Part shown: positions 53,233 to 64,000 of the stretch, piece by piece | Position numbering within the stretch: position 1 is the stretch's first letter | Layout: each line of letters opens with the position of its first letter | Origin: Sphingomonas ginsenosidivorax | GTDB lineage: Bacteria; Pseudomonadota; Alphaproteobacteria; Sphingomonadales; Sphingomonadaceae | Length of the DNA stretch: 64,000 nt | Direction of reading: 5' to 3' | Assembly (NCBI RefSeq): GCF_007995065.1 | Contig: NZ_VOQR01000001.1 | Coordinates: forward strand, 3,600,501-3,664,500 | The notes under the pieces: model-generated | The model's database searches: none | What the model was told of the DNA's origin: nothing | The model's input: only the letters and a program-made list of their open reading frames with translations | Position numbers and translations under genes: made by a program

Positions 53233-54351
53233 ATGAAGGCGACGATCGAACGCGCAACGCTCCTGAAGGGGCTGAGCCACGTCCAGTCCGTGGTGGAGCG
53301 GCGCAACACTATCCCCATTCTTTCCAACGTCCTGCTCGAAGCGACGGCGGAGGGGACGCTGAAGCTGATGGCGACCGATCTCGACCTGCAGATCAACGAA
53401 TCGGTCGCGGCCGCGGTCGACCAGCCGGGTGCGACGACGGTGTCGGCACACACGCTGTTCGATATCGCGCGCAAGCTGCCGGAAGGGTCGCAGGTCCAGC
53501 TCGCCGCTGCCGAGGGTCGCATGACGATCGTCGCTGGGCGTGCGCGCTTCTCGCTCGGCACGCTGCCGCGCGACGATTTCCCGGTGATCGCCGAAGGGGA
53601 GCTGCCGACGCAGTTCGAACTGCCTGCGGAAACCCTGAAGCAGATCATCGACAAGACGCGCTTCGCGATCTCGACCGAGGAAACGCGCTATTATCTGAAC
53701 GGCATCTTCCTGCACGTGGCGGACGGCGACGGCACGACGCCGGTGCTGAAGGCCGCGGCGACCGACGGGCACCGGCTGGCACGCGTCACGCTGCCGCGGC
53801 CCGAGGGCGCCGAATCGATGCCCGACGTGATCGTGCCGCGCAAATGCATCGGCGAGCTGCGCAAACTGCTCGACGAGGTCGACGGGTCGGTCGGCGTGTC
53901 GCTGTCGCCGACCAAGATCCGCTTCGACCTGGGCAGCGCGATCCTGACGTCGAAGCTGATCGACGGGACCTTCCCGGATTACAGCCGCGTGATCCCGACC
54001 GGCAACGACAAGATCCTCAAGATCGACCCCAAGAGCTTCATGCAGGGCGTCGACCGCGTCTCGACCATCGCCACCGAGAAGACCCGTGCGGTGAAAATGG
54101 CGCTCGACCGCGACAAGATCACGCTGTCGGTGACCAGCCCCGAAAACGGCACCGCCGCCGAGGAAGTGCCGGGTGACTACGTGGCCCTGCCGTTCGAGAT
54201 CGGCTTCAACAGCCGCTATCTGATGGACATCCTCGCGCAGATCGACGGCGACATGGTCGAGGTCCATCTGGCCGACGCCGCCGCCCCGACGCTGATCCGC
54301 GAGAACGACAAGGCGCCCGCGCTGTACGTGCTGATGCCGATGCGGGTGTGA
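53233..54351 (+). CDS. dnaN: DNA polymerase III beta subunit (sliding clamp)
   Basis: 372 residues, standard length, with three clamp domains and the C-terminal LYVLMPMRV typical of DnaN. GGGGGGA upstream of ATG is the ribosome binding site. The clamp tethers polymerase III to DNA. It begins a dnaN...recF...gyrB region in which dnaA is absent, as in other alphaproteobacteria where dnaA is elsewhere. A toxin-antitoxin pair and coq4 sit between dnaN and recF. Confidence 0.97.
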   Translation: MKATIERATLLKGLSHVQSVVERRNTIPILSNVLLEATAEGTLKLMATDLDLQINESVAAAVDQPGATTVSAHTLFDIARKLPEGSQVQLAAAEGRMTIVAGRARFSLGTLPRDDFPVIAEGELPTQFELPAETLKQIIDKTRFAISTEETRYYLNGIFLHVADGDGTTPVLKAAATDGHRLARVTLPRPEGAESMPDVIVPRKCIGELRKLLDEVDGSVGVSLSPTKIRFDLGSAILTSKLIDGTFPDYSRVIPTGNDKILKIDPKSFMQGVDRVSTIATEKTRAVKMALDRDKITLSVTSPENGTAAEEVPGDYVALPFEIGFNSRYLMDILAQIDGDMVEVHLADAAAPTLIRENDKAPALYVLMPMRV

Positions 54352-54357
54352 CGCTTG

Positions 54358-54378
54358 CCGCCGATCGGTGATCGGCGG
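54358..54378 (+). promoter_or_regulatory. Palindromic operator before the Phd/PIN pair
   Basis: CCGCCGATC (54358-54366) and GATCGGCGG (54370-54378) are a perfect 9-bp inverted repeat with a 3-bp centre, 12 bp before the antitoxin ATG. Autoregulatory binding by the antitoxin is inferred. Confidence 0.55.
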
Positions 54379-54390
54379 TATGATCGCGGC

Positions 54391-54639
54391 ATGGACGCGG
54401 TGAATGTCAGCGACCTGAAGGACCAGATCGAGTCGCTGCTGGCGCGGGTCGAGGCCGGTGAGGTCGTGGAAATCGCGCGCGACGGTCAGGCCGTCGCGCG
54501 GGTCACGCGGATCGAACCCGACCCGGTGCGCAAACCTATCGACGTCGATGCGCTGCGGCGACTGGCGGCCAGCCTTCCGTTCGATCCGAGCAATGCCGCC
54601 GACATCGTCCGTCGGATGCGTGACGACGCCCGCTATTGA
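54391..54639 (+). CDS. Phd/YefM-type antitoxin
   Basis: 82 residues from ATG 54391. The N-terminal MDAVNVSDLKDQIESLLARVEAGEVVEIARDGQAVARV is the Phd/YefM fold, which binds DNA and dimerises. The C-terminal DPSNAADIVRRMRDDARY is the toxin-binding tail. Its stop overlaps the TTG start of the PIN toxin. Confidence 0.87.
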   Translation: MDAVNVSDLKDQIESLLARVEAGEVVEIARDGQAVARVTRIEPDPVRKPIDVDALRRLAASLPFDPSNAADIVRRMRDDARY

Positions 54640-55064
54640 CCATCTATTGCGATACGTCGGTCTTGGTCTCGGCGTTCGCGGCGGAGGCGGCCAGCGAGTC
54701 GGTCCGCGAGTGGCTCGATCGTCATGCCGACAAGGTGGTGATCAGCGATTGGGTCGTCAACGAATTTTCCGGCGCGCTGGCGCTCAAGCGCCGCATTGGC
54801 GCAATCGATCAGGCTTCATGGTTGGCCGTGATGCAGGACTGGCGCGCGTTCCTGCGTGACGGGATCCCAGTCGAGCAAGTCGTACCACGGGATTTCGCAC
54901 GCGCAGCCGCGATCCTGGAACAGCCCGACCTCAAACTGCGCTCGTCCGACGCGCTCCACTTGGCGCTGGCCGAAGACCGGGGCTTTGCGATGGCGACGCT
55001 CGACAAGGCGCTCGGCGATGCAGCCGACATGGTCCGGGTGCCGCGAACGCGCGTCCTGACTTGA
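54636..55064 (+). CDS. PIN-domain toxin (VapC-like)
   Basis: 142 residues from TTG 54636, coupled as TTGA to the antitoxin stop. The PIN acidic residues are visible: Asp6 (IYCDTSV), Glu43 (VVNEF), Asp105 (SSDALHLA) and Asp123 (ATLDKAL). VapC-type toxins are Mg2+-dependent RNases that cleave tRNA or rRNA. It pairs with a Phd-type rather than a VapB-type antitoxin, a combination known elsewhere. Confidence 0.88.
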   Translation: MTIYCDTSVLVSAFAAEAASESVREWLDRHADKVVISDWVVNEFSGALALKRRIGAIDQASWLAVMQDWRAFLRDGIPVEQVVPRDFARAAAILEQPDLKLRSSDALHLALAEDRGFAMATLDKALGDAADMVRVPRTRVLT

Positions 55065-55105
55065 CGAGACAGCACCGCGCGCTTTATTGACACCATTGTC
55101 AGTAA
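55061..55105 (+). promoter_or_regulatory. coq4 promoter with TetR-type palindromic operator
   Basis: TTGACG (55061-55066), 17 bp, TTATTG (55084-55089) is a plausible promoter. TTATTGACA (55084-55092), CCAT, TGTCAGTAA (55097-55105) is a 9-bp inverted repeat with one mismatch that covers the -10. The form is typical of TetR-family operators, but no tetR gene is adjacent. Confidence 0.65.
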
Positions 55106-55118
55106 GGAGCGCGAGTCG

Positions 55119-55898
55119 ATGGCGAAGCTTCCCCCGTTTCCTGGTACGTCCGGCCGCCGCGACTGGCGCACCGCGCTGGATGCGATCGGCAAGCTGATGG
55201 CGAACGGCGACGACACCACGCAGGTGTTCCGCATCATGCGTGCGCTCAACGTTGGCAATGCGGCCAGGAACTATGCGCGGCTGCTCGCGACCGAACAGGG
55301 CGGGCGAATCGCCTATGACCGGGTCGAGCTGGCCCCCCGCTTCTCCGATCCCGCCTATGTCGCGCGCTTCGCCCCCGGCACAGTCGGCGCGGCCTATCGC
55401 GATTTCCTTGCCGAGACCGGCTATTCCGCCGACGGGCTGGTCGAGGTCAGCAAGGTCGCGCCCTCGCTCGACGGCATGCCGCATCCCTATGCGTGGCTCG
55501 GTCGTCGGGTGCGCGACTGCCACGACATCTGGCACGTGCTGACCGGGTACAAGGCTGACGAGAGTCTTGGCGAGGCGTCGCTGGCGGCGTTCAGCTTTGC
55601 GCAGGTCGGCGGGCTCGGCTGGGCGTTGATCGCATCGGCGGCCGCCGCGAAGAGCGTGCGCGTCACGGGCACCGCGCTGTTCGCGAAGGCGGTCTGGGAA
55701 GGCTATCGCAACGGACGCCACGCGCGGTGGATTTCGGGCGAGGATTATCTGCAGCTGCTCGACGAACCGATCGATGTCGCGCGGGCGCGGCTCGGCATCC
55801 GCGAGCCGGTGGCGTATCTGCGCGCCCAACGCGAACTGGGCGCGGAGCTCGCCTCGTACCTCAGCGCACCCAAGGCCGTGAAGCCGCTCCCCATCTGA
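55119..55898 (+). CDS. coq4: Coq4-family ubiquinone biosynthesis protein
   Basis: 259 residues from ATG 55119, with AAGGAG 9 nt upstream. The Coq4 metal motif is HDIWH at residues 135-139 (RDCHDIWHVLTGY), followed by a conserved acidic and helical region. Coq4 organises the coenzyme Q synthesis complex in mitochondria and has been tied to C1 decarboxylation-hydroxylation. The bacterial role is inferred by homology. It is the only quinone gene seen in this window. Confidence 0.87.
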   Translation: MAKLPPFPGTSGRRDWRTALDAIGKLMANGDDTTQVFRIMRALNVGNAARNYARLLATEQGGRIAYDRVELAPRFSDPAYVARFAPGTVGAAYRDFLAETGYSADGLVEVSKVAPSLDGMPHPYAWLGRRVRDCHDIWHVLTGYKADESLGEASLAAFSFAQVGGLGWALIASAAAAKSVRVTGTALFAKAVWEGYRNGRHARWISGEDYLQLLDEPIDVARARLGIREPVAYLRAQRELGAELASYLSAPKAVKPLPI

Positions 55899-55980
55899 CC
55901 AGCGGCCCGACTCGGCGGTCTGACCCGGCAACCTGACGCGGGGGTGGGCGAGGCGCCGGGCCGCCGCTAAGGCGGAAGCG

Positions 55981-57027
55981 ATGCTGTCGCGCCTCGTCCT
56001 CACCGATTTCCGCAACCATGCCGACCTGACGCTCGCGGCGGGCCCGGGCTTCGTCGTGCTGACCGGCGAGAACGGCGCGGGCAAGACCAATATCCTCGAA
56101 GCGGTGTCGCTGCTCGCTCCCGGCCGCGGTCTGCGTCGCGCCGCACTGTCCGACATGGCGCGGCAGGGCGGGCCCGGCGGGTTCGGCGTCGCGGCCACGC
56201 TCGCGCGGGCCGAAGGCGATGTCGAGCTCGCGACCGGTACGCAGGCCTCGGCGCCCGAACGCCGCATCGTCCGGATCCAGGGCGCGGCGGCGAGCGCCAA
56301 CGCGTTCGCCGAGTGGCTGACGGTATTGTGGCTGACCCCGGCGATGGACCGGCTGTTCGTCGAGCCCGCGGGCGAGCGCCGCCGCTTCCTTGACCGCCTC
56401 ACGCTGGCGCTGTCGAACACGCACGCGACGCACGCGACGCGCTACGACGCGGCGATGCGCGCGCGCAATCGCCTGCTGGCCGAGGAGGGGGATGCGGAAT
56501 GGCTGTCGGCGCTCGAGGCGCAGATGGCCGAGCACGGCGCGGCGATCGATGCGGCGCGTCGCGAGACCGTGGCACTGCTCGCTGATGCGCTTGCCGACCA
56601 GCCCGCCGGCGGCTTCCCGCGCGCGACGCTCGCGCTTGCCGGCTGGGGCGGCGACGTCGACGACCTGCTCGATGCGTTGCGGCGCGGCCGCGCGCGCGAT
56701 GCAGCGGCGGGGCGGACGCTGGTCGGCCCGCACCGCGCCGACCTGATCGTCACGCACCGCGACAAGGACCAGGCCGCGGGGCTCGCCTCGACCGGCGAGC
56801 AGAAGGCGCTGCTGCTGGGGATCGTGCTCGCGCATGTCGATCTGGTCGCGGCGCGGACCGGGCATCAACCTCTATTGCTGCTCGACGAAGTCGCCGCGCA
56901 TCTCGATCCGGCGCGCCGTGCCGCGCTGTTCGCGCGGCTCGAGGGGCGCGGGCAGGTGTGGATGACGGGCACCGAGGAGGCGCTGTTCGCCGAGGTCGGC
57001 GCGCGCGCGACGCGGATCGCGGTCTGA
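55981..57027 (+). CDS. recF: DNA replication and repair protein RecF
   Basis: 348 residues. Walker [10 protein letters not shown] lies at residues 29-37, the RecF segment [16 protein letters not shown] in the middle, and [17 protein letters not shown] plus [13 protein letters not shown] (signature and Walker B) near the C-terminus. RecF loads RecA at gaps with RecO and RecR. dnaN-recF-gyrB order is ancestral, with coq4 and a toxin-antitoxin pair inserted here. Confidence 0.96.
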   Translation: MLSRLVLTDFRNHADLTLAAGPGFVVLTGENGAGKTNILEAVSLLAPGRGLRRAALSDMARQGGPGGFGVAATLARAEGDVELATGTQASAPERRIVRIQGAAASANAFAEWLTVLWLTPAMDRLFVEPAGERRRFLDRLTLALSNTHATHATRYDAAMRARNRLLAEEGDAEWLSALEAQMAEHGAAIDAARRETVALLADALADQPAGGFPRATLALAGWGGDVDDLLDALRRGRARDAAAGRTLVGPHRADLIVTHRDKDQAAGLASTGEQKALLLGIVLAHVDLVAARTGHQPLLLLDEVAAHLDPARRAALFARLEGRGQVWMTGTEEALFAEVGARATRIAV

Positions 57028-57110
57028 ACGGGAGCTGTCGGCACGGCTCACCGCGCGTTCAACCGCGCGACCCTAGCGACGGATGCATGGCGGGGGCCAT
57101 GGAGAGAGCT

Positions 57111-57908
57111 ATGACCAAGACTATCGCACGCGCAGCCCTGGGGATCGTGATGCTGGCCGCCAGCGCCACGCCCGTCCTCGCGCAGGCGCGCTACGACATG
57201 AGCAATCCGCCCTGGGCGCGTCCGGGCTATCGCCTGGCCGGCGCCGGCGTGCCGATCCTGTTCCCCGAACTGCGCGAAACGCCGCGCGGTCGCGCGTTCG
57301 TGATGCCGAACTTCGACGCCAATGGCGACGGCCGGATCAGCCCGCAGGAAGCACGCGACGCCAACCGCGAATTCGCCCGCCTCGCCGGCCCGCGTCGCGA
57401 CCGGTTCGACTGGGACGGTTACGCGCGGGGGCGTGGGGATGGCCCGCGTGGTCCGCGCGGTGTCGAAACCGTCGTGATCGAGACGACGACCTGGGACCGC
57501 GGCGCGATGCGCGACTATGGCTTTCGCCAGACCCCGCGCGGCGCGACGCTGACGCTGTCCGAGGACGTGCTGTTCCAGACCGACAGCGCGGTGCTGCGCC
57601 CCGGCGCGATCGAGAAGCTGCGCCCGCTCGCGCGCTATCTGCGTGGCAACCCCGGCGTCCGCGTCGCGATCGACGGCTACACCGATTCGCGCGGCACCGA
57701 CGCGCACAACCAGCAGCTGTCGGAGCGGCGCGCGGCGAGCGTGCGCCAGGCGTTCGACGACATGGACGTCGTGCGTGCACGCTTCAGCGTCGTCGGGCAC
57801 GGCGAGGCCGACCCGGTCGCGTCGAACGCAACCACCGAGGGCATGCGCCGCAATCGTCGCGTCGAAGTGACCCTGCTCGGCCAGCGCGCGGACTCGTTCG
57901 CGCGCTGA
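57111..57908 (+). CDS. OmpA-domain protein with an EF-hand
   Basis: 265 residues from ATG 57111, with GGAGAG 7 nt upstream. A signal peptide ends near LAQA (residue 26). An EF-hand loop is at residues 69-80 (DANGDGRISPQE). The C-terminal OmpA/MotB domain (DSAVLRPGAIEKLRPLARYL, then GYTDSRGTDAHNQQLSERRAASV) binds peptidoglycan. The linkage of calcium binding with a cell-wall anchor is unusual. It probably stabilises the envelope; its location is periplasmic. Confidence 0.85.
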   Translation: MTKTIARAALGIVMLAASATPVLAQARYDMSNPPWARPGYRLAGAGVPILFPELRETPRGRAFVMPNFDANGDGRISPQEARDANREFARLAGPRRDRFDWDGYARGRGDGPRGPRGVETVVIETTTWDRGAMRDYGFRQTPRGATLTLSEDVLFQTDSAVLRPGAIEKLRPLARYLRGNPGVRVAIDGYTDSRGTDAHNQQLSERRAASVRQAFDDMDVVRARFSVVGHGEADPVASNATTEGMRRNRRVEVTLLGQRADSFAR

Positions 57909-57914
57909 ATCCTG

Positions 57915-57936
57915 GCCGGCCGGCGTTCGCGCCGGC
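57915..57936. terminator. UUCG-capped hairpin after the OmpA-domain gene
   Basis: A perfect 9-bp G/C stem (57915-57923 with 57928-57936) is capped by the very stable TTCG tetraloop. No T run follows, so it may protect the 3' end rather than terminate. Confidence 0.5.
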
Positions 57937-57996
57937 CGACTTGACAGCGAAGCGCGTGGTGGCGAGGGCGGGCGTCCACCACAGGAAAGACCGACC

Positions 57997-60877
<2,881 letters not shown>

Positions 60878-60953
60878 CGCGCGCGGTCGACCCTATCTCG
60901 GCGAGTTTCGATCGAGTTGGGGGCGCGAACCCATTTTACGCGTTACAGACGAA

Positions 60954-61118
60954 GTGCCGGCTCGCCACTCAACCTTTGGCTCGTCACCAAGGCGGGCCGG
61001 CACAGTTGCAATCCGAGACCGGGATCCCATCTTGGGATCAGAGCCGGACCCTCCCAAGTAGTCCTGGTTCGGCGCCCTGCTCAGCCGCACCCCCTTGCAG
61101 AGCGGGCAGGGCGCTTTT
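60954..61118 (+). ncRNA. Candidate structured RNA or long structured 3' end of gyrB
   Basis: Three hairpins lie in series. A long one starts with GTGCCGGC (60954-60961) and closes with GCCGGCAC (60996-61003), with further internal pairing. GATCCCA/TGGGATC is at 61023-61039. A G/C stem GCGCCCTGC (61072-61080) with GCAGGGCGC (61106-61114) is followed by TTTT, a Rho-independent terminator. Between them lies an unpaired CCCTCCCA that could contact Shine-Dalgarno sequences. The terminator is about 195 nt past the gyrB stop, long for a simple 3' UTR. No clear promoter was found. Confidence 0.35.
61072..61118 (+). terminator. Intrinsic terminator downstream of gyrB
   Basis: The 9-bp stem 61072-61080 with 61106-61114 is perfect and is followed by TTTTCTCT. 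The loop of 25 nt is long. Confidence 0.65.
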
Positions 61119-61147
61119 CTCTCCGTTAAGCTGGGACGCGTATCTTA

Positions 61148-61270
61148 ATCCTCCCCCGCCAGGGGGAGGTGGCACGCGCAGCGTGACGGAGGGGGCGGTA
61201 GGCGCCACGCAGGTTCCGTGTCCGCCCCCTCCGACGCCTACGGCGCCACCTCCCCCTGGCGGGGGAGGAT
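61148..61270. repeat. Palindromic pair element, CCTCCCCCGCCAGGGGGAGG family
   Basis: ATCCTCCCCCGCCAGGGGGA at left and TCCCCCTGGCGGGGGAGGAT at right are perfect reverse complements. Further inner segments GGAGGGGGCGG and CCGCCCCCTCC also pair. It fills the gap between the gyrB terminator and the convergent thioredoxin-like gene. Confidence 0.85.
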
Positions 61271-61283
61271 CGTTTCCCCCGAT

Positions 61284-61886
61284 TTACGAGGCTTCGGCGA
61301 TCAGTTTCGCGGCGGCCGGCGTGTTCCATTCATAGCCGCCGGTCATCCGCCACACTTCCTTGCCCGCCGAATCGTACAGGATCGTCGTCGGCAGGTTCGC
61401 CTGGTAGGCGAGGCTGAGACCCAGCTTCGGATCCAGATACGGCTTCAGGTTCGCGAATTTCTTCGCCGCGAAGAACGGCGTAACCTTCGCTGCGCCCTGC
61501 AGGTCCTGGCTGACCGCGATCACCTGCACCCCGGGCGCGAGCGTCCCTGCCGCCGCGTCGAGCGTCGGCATTTCCGCGACGCACGGCGCGCACCAGGTCG
61601 CCCACAGGTTGAGCAGCAGCGGCTTGCCCTTGAAGCTGGCGAGCGTCACGGCCTTGCCGTCGGGCGCGGTGAACGCGACCGTGGGGCCAGCCTCGCCCTT
61701 ATGGCTGCGGTCGAGCTTGTCGGCGGGGGCGGCGGGACCCGCGGTGACTTCGTCGGGGGCCGCCGCGACCTCGTCCGTCGCCACCACGTTGGCAGGCTGC
61801 GGTGCTTGCTCGGGAGCCGGCGATTTCCTATCGCACCCCGTGACGGCGAGACCCAGGAGACAGACGATCAGCACGCGCGATACCAT
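61284..61886 (-). CDS. TlpA-like thioredoxin-fold lipoprotein
   Basis: 200 residues from ATG 61886. A lipobox AVTGC gives lipidated Cys18, followed by an Ala/Pro-rich linker to about residue 65. The redox motif is WCAPC (Cys99, Cys102) in [21 protein letters not shown], and the cis-proline loop is LPTTILYD. TlpA/ResA proteins reduce periplasmic disulfides, often for cytochrome c or oxidase assembly. Its start codon overlaps that of the divergent argH at a CCATGG. Confidence 0.9.
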   Translation of the reverse strand: MVSRVLIVCLLGLAVTGCDRKSPAPEQAPQPANVVATDEVAAAPDEVTAGPAAPADKLDRSHKGEAGPTVAFTAPDGKAVTLASFKGKPLLLNLWATWCAPCVAEMPTLDAAAGTLAPGVQVIAVSQDLQGAAKVTPFFAAKKFANLKPYLDPKLGLSLAYQANLPTTILYDSAGKEVWRMTGGYEWNTPAAAKLIAEAS

Positions 61887-63270
61887 GGACGGGTCCAATG
61901 CGATGTGGGGTGGGCGTTTTGCCGAGGGGCCGGCCGCGGTGATGCGCGAGATAAACGCCTCGATCCCCTTCGACAAGCGGCTGTGGCGCCAGGATATCGC
62001 AGGCTCAAAGGCGCATGTCGCGATGCTCGGTGCGCGCGGGATCGTCTCGCCCGCCGACGCCGAGACGATCGCTGCCGGGCTCGACCAGGTCGCGGGGCAT
62101 TACGAAGCGAACGGCGTCGACGAGGACATGGTCCTCGAGGACATCCACATGCAGACCGAGGCGCGGCTCGCCGACGCGATCGGCCCCGTCGCCGGCCGGC
62201 TGCATACCGCGCGCTCGCGCAACGACCAGGTCGCGACCGATTTCCGCCTCTGGGTGCGCGACGCGATCGACGAGACGCTGGCGACGTTGCGCGGTTTCCA
62301 GAGCGCGCTGCTGACCCGCGCGGACGAGCATGCCGCGAGCGTGATGCCCGGCTTCACGCATCTCCAATCCGCGCAGCCCGTGACGCTCGGCCATCACCTG
62401 ATGGCGTATCACGCGATGATCGCGCGCGACGTCGGCCGCTTCACTGACGCGCGCGCGCGGATGAACCGGTCGCCTCTGGGCTCGGCCGCGCTCGCCGGCA
62501 CCGGCTTCCCGATCGACCGCGACATGACGGCGAGCGCGCTCGGGTTCGACGGGCCGATGAGCAATTCGCTCGACGGCGTCAGCGACCGCGACTTCGCGAT
62601 CGAGTTCCTCACCGCGGCGACGCAGACGTCGCTGCATCTGTCGCGTCTCGCCGAGGAGTTCGTGCTCTGGGCGTCGCAGCCCTTCGGGTTCGTGGCGCTG
62701 AGCGACCAATGGTCGACCGGCAGCTCGATCATGCCGCAGAAGCGCAACCCCGACGCCGCCGAGCTGGTGCGCGGGCATTCGGGGCGTATCCTCGGCTGCA
62801 TGACTGCGCTGATGGTGACGATGAAGGGCCTGCCGCTCGCCTATTCGAAGGACATGCAGGACGACAAGCCGCCGGTGTTCGAGGCGCGCGACCTGCTCGC
62901 GCTGTCGATCGCGGCGATGACCGGGATGGTCGAGAGCGCGACGTTCAAGACCGAGCGGATGCGCGGCGTGGCGGAGGCCGGGTTCGCGACCGCGACCGAT
63001 CTCGCCGACTGGCTGGTCCGAGAGGCAGGCCTGCCGTTCCGCGAGGCACATCACGTCACGGGTCGCGCGGTGAAGCTCGCCGAGGAGCGGGGCATCGCGC
63101 TCGACGCACTGCCGATCGCCGATCTGAAAGCGATCGATGCGCGGATCGACGAACGCGTGTACGACGTGCTTTCGGTCGACGCGTCGGTCGCCAGCCGGAC
63201 CAGCTTCGGCGGCACCGCGCCGGACAATGTGCGCGCGGCGGTTCGTGCCGCGCGGGGAGACGAGACATGA
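61885..63270 (+). CDS. argH: Argininosuccinate lyase
   Basis: 461 residues from ATG 61885, with ATG 61903 (MWGGRFAEG) as a shorter alternative that matches most homologues' start. Family features are [34 protein letters not shown] and the fumarase-superfamily signature [12 protein letters not shown]. It cleaves argininosuccinate to arginine and fumarate. Downstream genes lptM and lysA are coupled, a common alphaproteobacterial order. Confidence 0.96.
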   Translation: MDGSNAMWGGRFAEGPAAVMREINASIPFDKRLWRQDIAGSKAHVAMLGARGIVSPADAETIAAGLDQVAGHYEANGVDEDMVLEDIHMQTEARLADAIGPVAGRLHTARSRNDQVATDFRLWVRDAIDETLATLRGFQSALLTRADEHAASVMPGFTHLQSAQPVTLGHHLMAYHAMIARDVGRFTDARARMNRSPLGSAALAGTGFPIDRDMTASALGFDGPMSNSLDGVSDRDFAIEFLTAATQTSLHLSRLAEEFVLWASQPFGFVALSDQWSTGSSIMPQKRNPDAAELVRGHSGRILGCMTALMVTMKGLPLAYSKDMQDDKPPVFEARDLLALSIAAMTGMVESATFKTERMRGVAEAGFATATDLADWLVREAGLPFREAHHVTGRAVKLAEERGIALDALPIADLKAIDARIDERVYDVLSVDASVASRTSFGGTAPDNVRAAVRAARGDET

Positions 63271-63515
63271 AACGGCTGATCCCGATTGGCGCGCTGGCGT
63301 CGGCCTTGGTGCTGGGCGGTTGCGGTGCGGCCGACGGTCTGAAACCCGCGGCGGGCAAGGCGCTGCCGGTCGCACCCTATGGTGCGAAGGCGACGCCGAC
63401 CCCGACGCAGTTGCTGACGCCGACCACGCAGCAGCGGCCCGAGCGGAGCGACGAACTGCTCAAATCGTCGGTCCCGCGGCGCAGCGACGAGTTCGACCTG
63501 CCCCCTCCCGATTGA
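63267..63515 (+). CDS. lptM: LptM-like small lipoprotein
   Basis: 82 residues, start overlapping the argH stop (ATGA). A lipobox LGGC gives lipidated Cys19. The mature part is short, Pro/Thr-rich and ends [11 protein letters not shown]. coli LptM (YifL) is a 67-residue lipoprotein that helps LptD maturation and sits beside dapF. The position between argH and lysA is the usual alphaproteobacterial site. Functional equivalence is inferred. Confidence 0.8.
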   Translation: MKRLIPIGALASALVLGGCGAADGLKPAAGKALPVAPYGAKATPTPTQLLTPTTQQRPERSDELLKSSVPRRSDEFDLPPPD

Positions 63516-63563
63516 TTGCGCCCGACTGATCTCCCGATCGATTCTCTGTCAGAAGACCCATCC

Positions 63564-64000
63564 ATGAACCATTTCGACTACCGCGACGGCGTCCTCCATG
63601 CCGAGGACGTGCCGCTGCCGGTGATCGCCGACGCGGTGGGAACGCCGGTCTATGTCTATTCGACCGCGACCTTCCGCCGCCACGCGCAGGTGTTCCGCGA
63701 GGCGCTGGCCGGCGCGGGCCGGGTCCACCTCGCCTATGCGATCAAGGCCAATCCCAATCTGGCCGTGCTCCGCGTGCTCGCCGAGGAGGGCTATGGCGCC
63801 GATGTCGTCTCGGCCGGCGAGATGATGCGCGCGCTGGCCGGCGGGATCGCGGCGAAGGACATCGTCTTCTCGGGCGTCGGCAAGACCCGCGACGAGCTGA
63901 CGCGCGCGCTCGACGCCGGGATCGGCCAGTTCAACCTCGAGCTGGAAGAGGAGGGCGAGGTGCTCGCCGCGCTCGCCCATGCGCGGGGCCAGACCGCGCC
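63564..64000 (+). CDS. lysA: Diaminopimelate decarboxylase, 3'-truncated by window end
   Basis: 145 residues are visible from ATG 63564 and the frame stays open to base 64000. The PLP lysine is Lys61 in LAYAIKANPNLAVL, and GYGADVVSAGEMMRAL and IVFSGVGKTRDEL are typical of LysA. It decarboxylates meso-diaminopimelate to lysine. It follows lptM by 48 bp and probably ends the argH-lptM-lysA unit. Confidence 0.95.
   Translation, partial: MNHFDYRDGVLHAEDVPLPVIADAVGTPVYVYSTATFRRHAQVFREALAGAGRVHLAYAIKANPNLAVLRVLAEEGYGADVVSAGEMMRALAGGIAAKDIVFSGVGKTRDELTRALDAGIGQFNLELEEEGEVLAALAHARGQTA

Noticed and set aside
57939..57960. Promoter TTGACA before the small gene at 57997
   Set aside because: The -35 is perfect, but no acceptable -10 lies 16-18 bp downstream.

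Overview
The window is GC-rich, densely packed chromosomal DNA from an alphaproteobacterium, most probably a yellow-pigmented sphingomonad (Sphingomonas or a close relative). The basis is inference from gene content and protein style: a crtY-crtI-crtB carotenoid set, CHCC zinc-finger and Coq4 proteins, a PCu(A)C copper chaperone, an argH-lptM-lysA block, hrcA-grpE and dnaK-dnaJ loci, a cytochrome b with a molybdopterin partner, and many intergenic palindromic repeats. No rRNA, tRNA, CRISPR array, insertion sequence or phage gene was recognised.

Layout. 1-8.0 kb: a TPR protein cut by the window edge, a pseudouridine synthase, an orphan ABC ATPase, tldD, a ccdAB toxin-antitoxin pair, and glnK-amtB behind a clear sigma-54 promoter. 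8.3-15.3 kb: recQ in a three-gene overlapping run, an SdpR/SdpI-like autoregulated pair, and an Atm1-type exporter. 15.4-20 kb: carotenoid genes crtY-crtI, then a LOG-family gene, then crtB. 20-28.4 kb: dedA, gshB, yraN, rsmI with a divergent LpoA-like lipoprotein, hemW, a CAP-domain lipoprotein, rdgB-rph. 28.6-36.8 kb: the heat-shock block (hrcA-grpE, then dnaK-dnaJ behind a textbook sigma-32 promoter). It is interrupted by a nucleotidyltransferase/small-ORF cassette, a threonine synthase, and copper and metallopeptidase genes. 36.8-52.3 kb: a collagen-like secreted protein, a RidA protein, membrane and flavoprotein genes probably for glycan work, argG, cfa, a sulfite-oxidase-fold/cytochrome b pair, a TauE/SafE permease and rlmN. 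52.4-61 kb: an outer-membrane protein, then dnaN, a Phd/PIN toxin-antitoxin pair, coq4, recF, an EF-hand/OmpA protein and gyrB, without dnaA. 61-64 kb: a TlpA-like thioredoxin divergent from argH-lptM-lysA, with lysA cut by the window end.

How the parts fit. The strongest functional units are nitrogen sensing and uptake (glnK-amtB), C40 carotenoid synthesis (phytoene, lycopene, beta-carotene), protein quality control, nucleotide and DNA housekeeping (rph-rdgB, dnaN-recF-gyrB), and arginine/lysine synthesis. Two regulatory themes recur. At least seven genes carry a -10-like hexamer exactly 6 nt before ATG, which suggests leaderless mRNAs. More than 20 self-complementary repeats of several families sit at gene ends. 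The least conventional items are the collagen-like protein, the nucleotidyltransferase cassette, the structured segment after gyrB, and the repeat families themselves.
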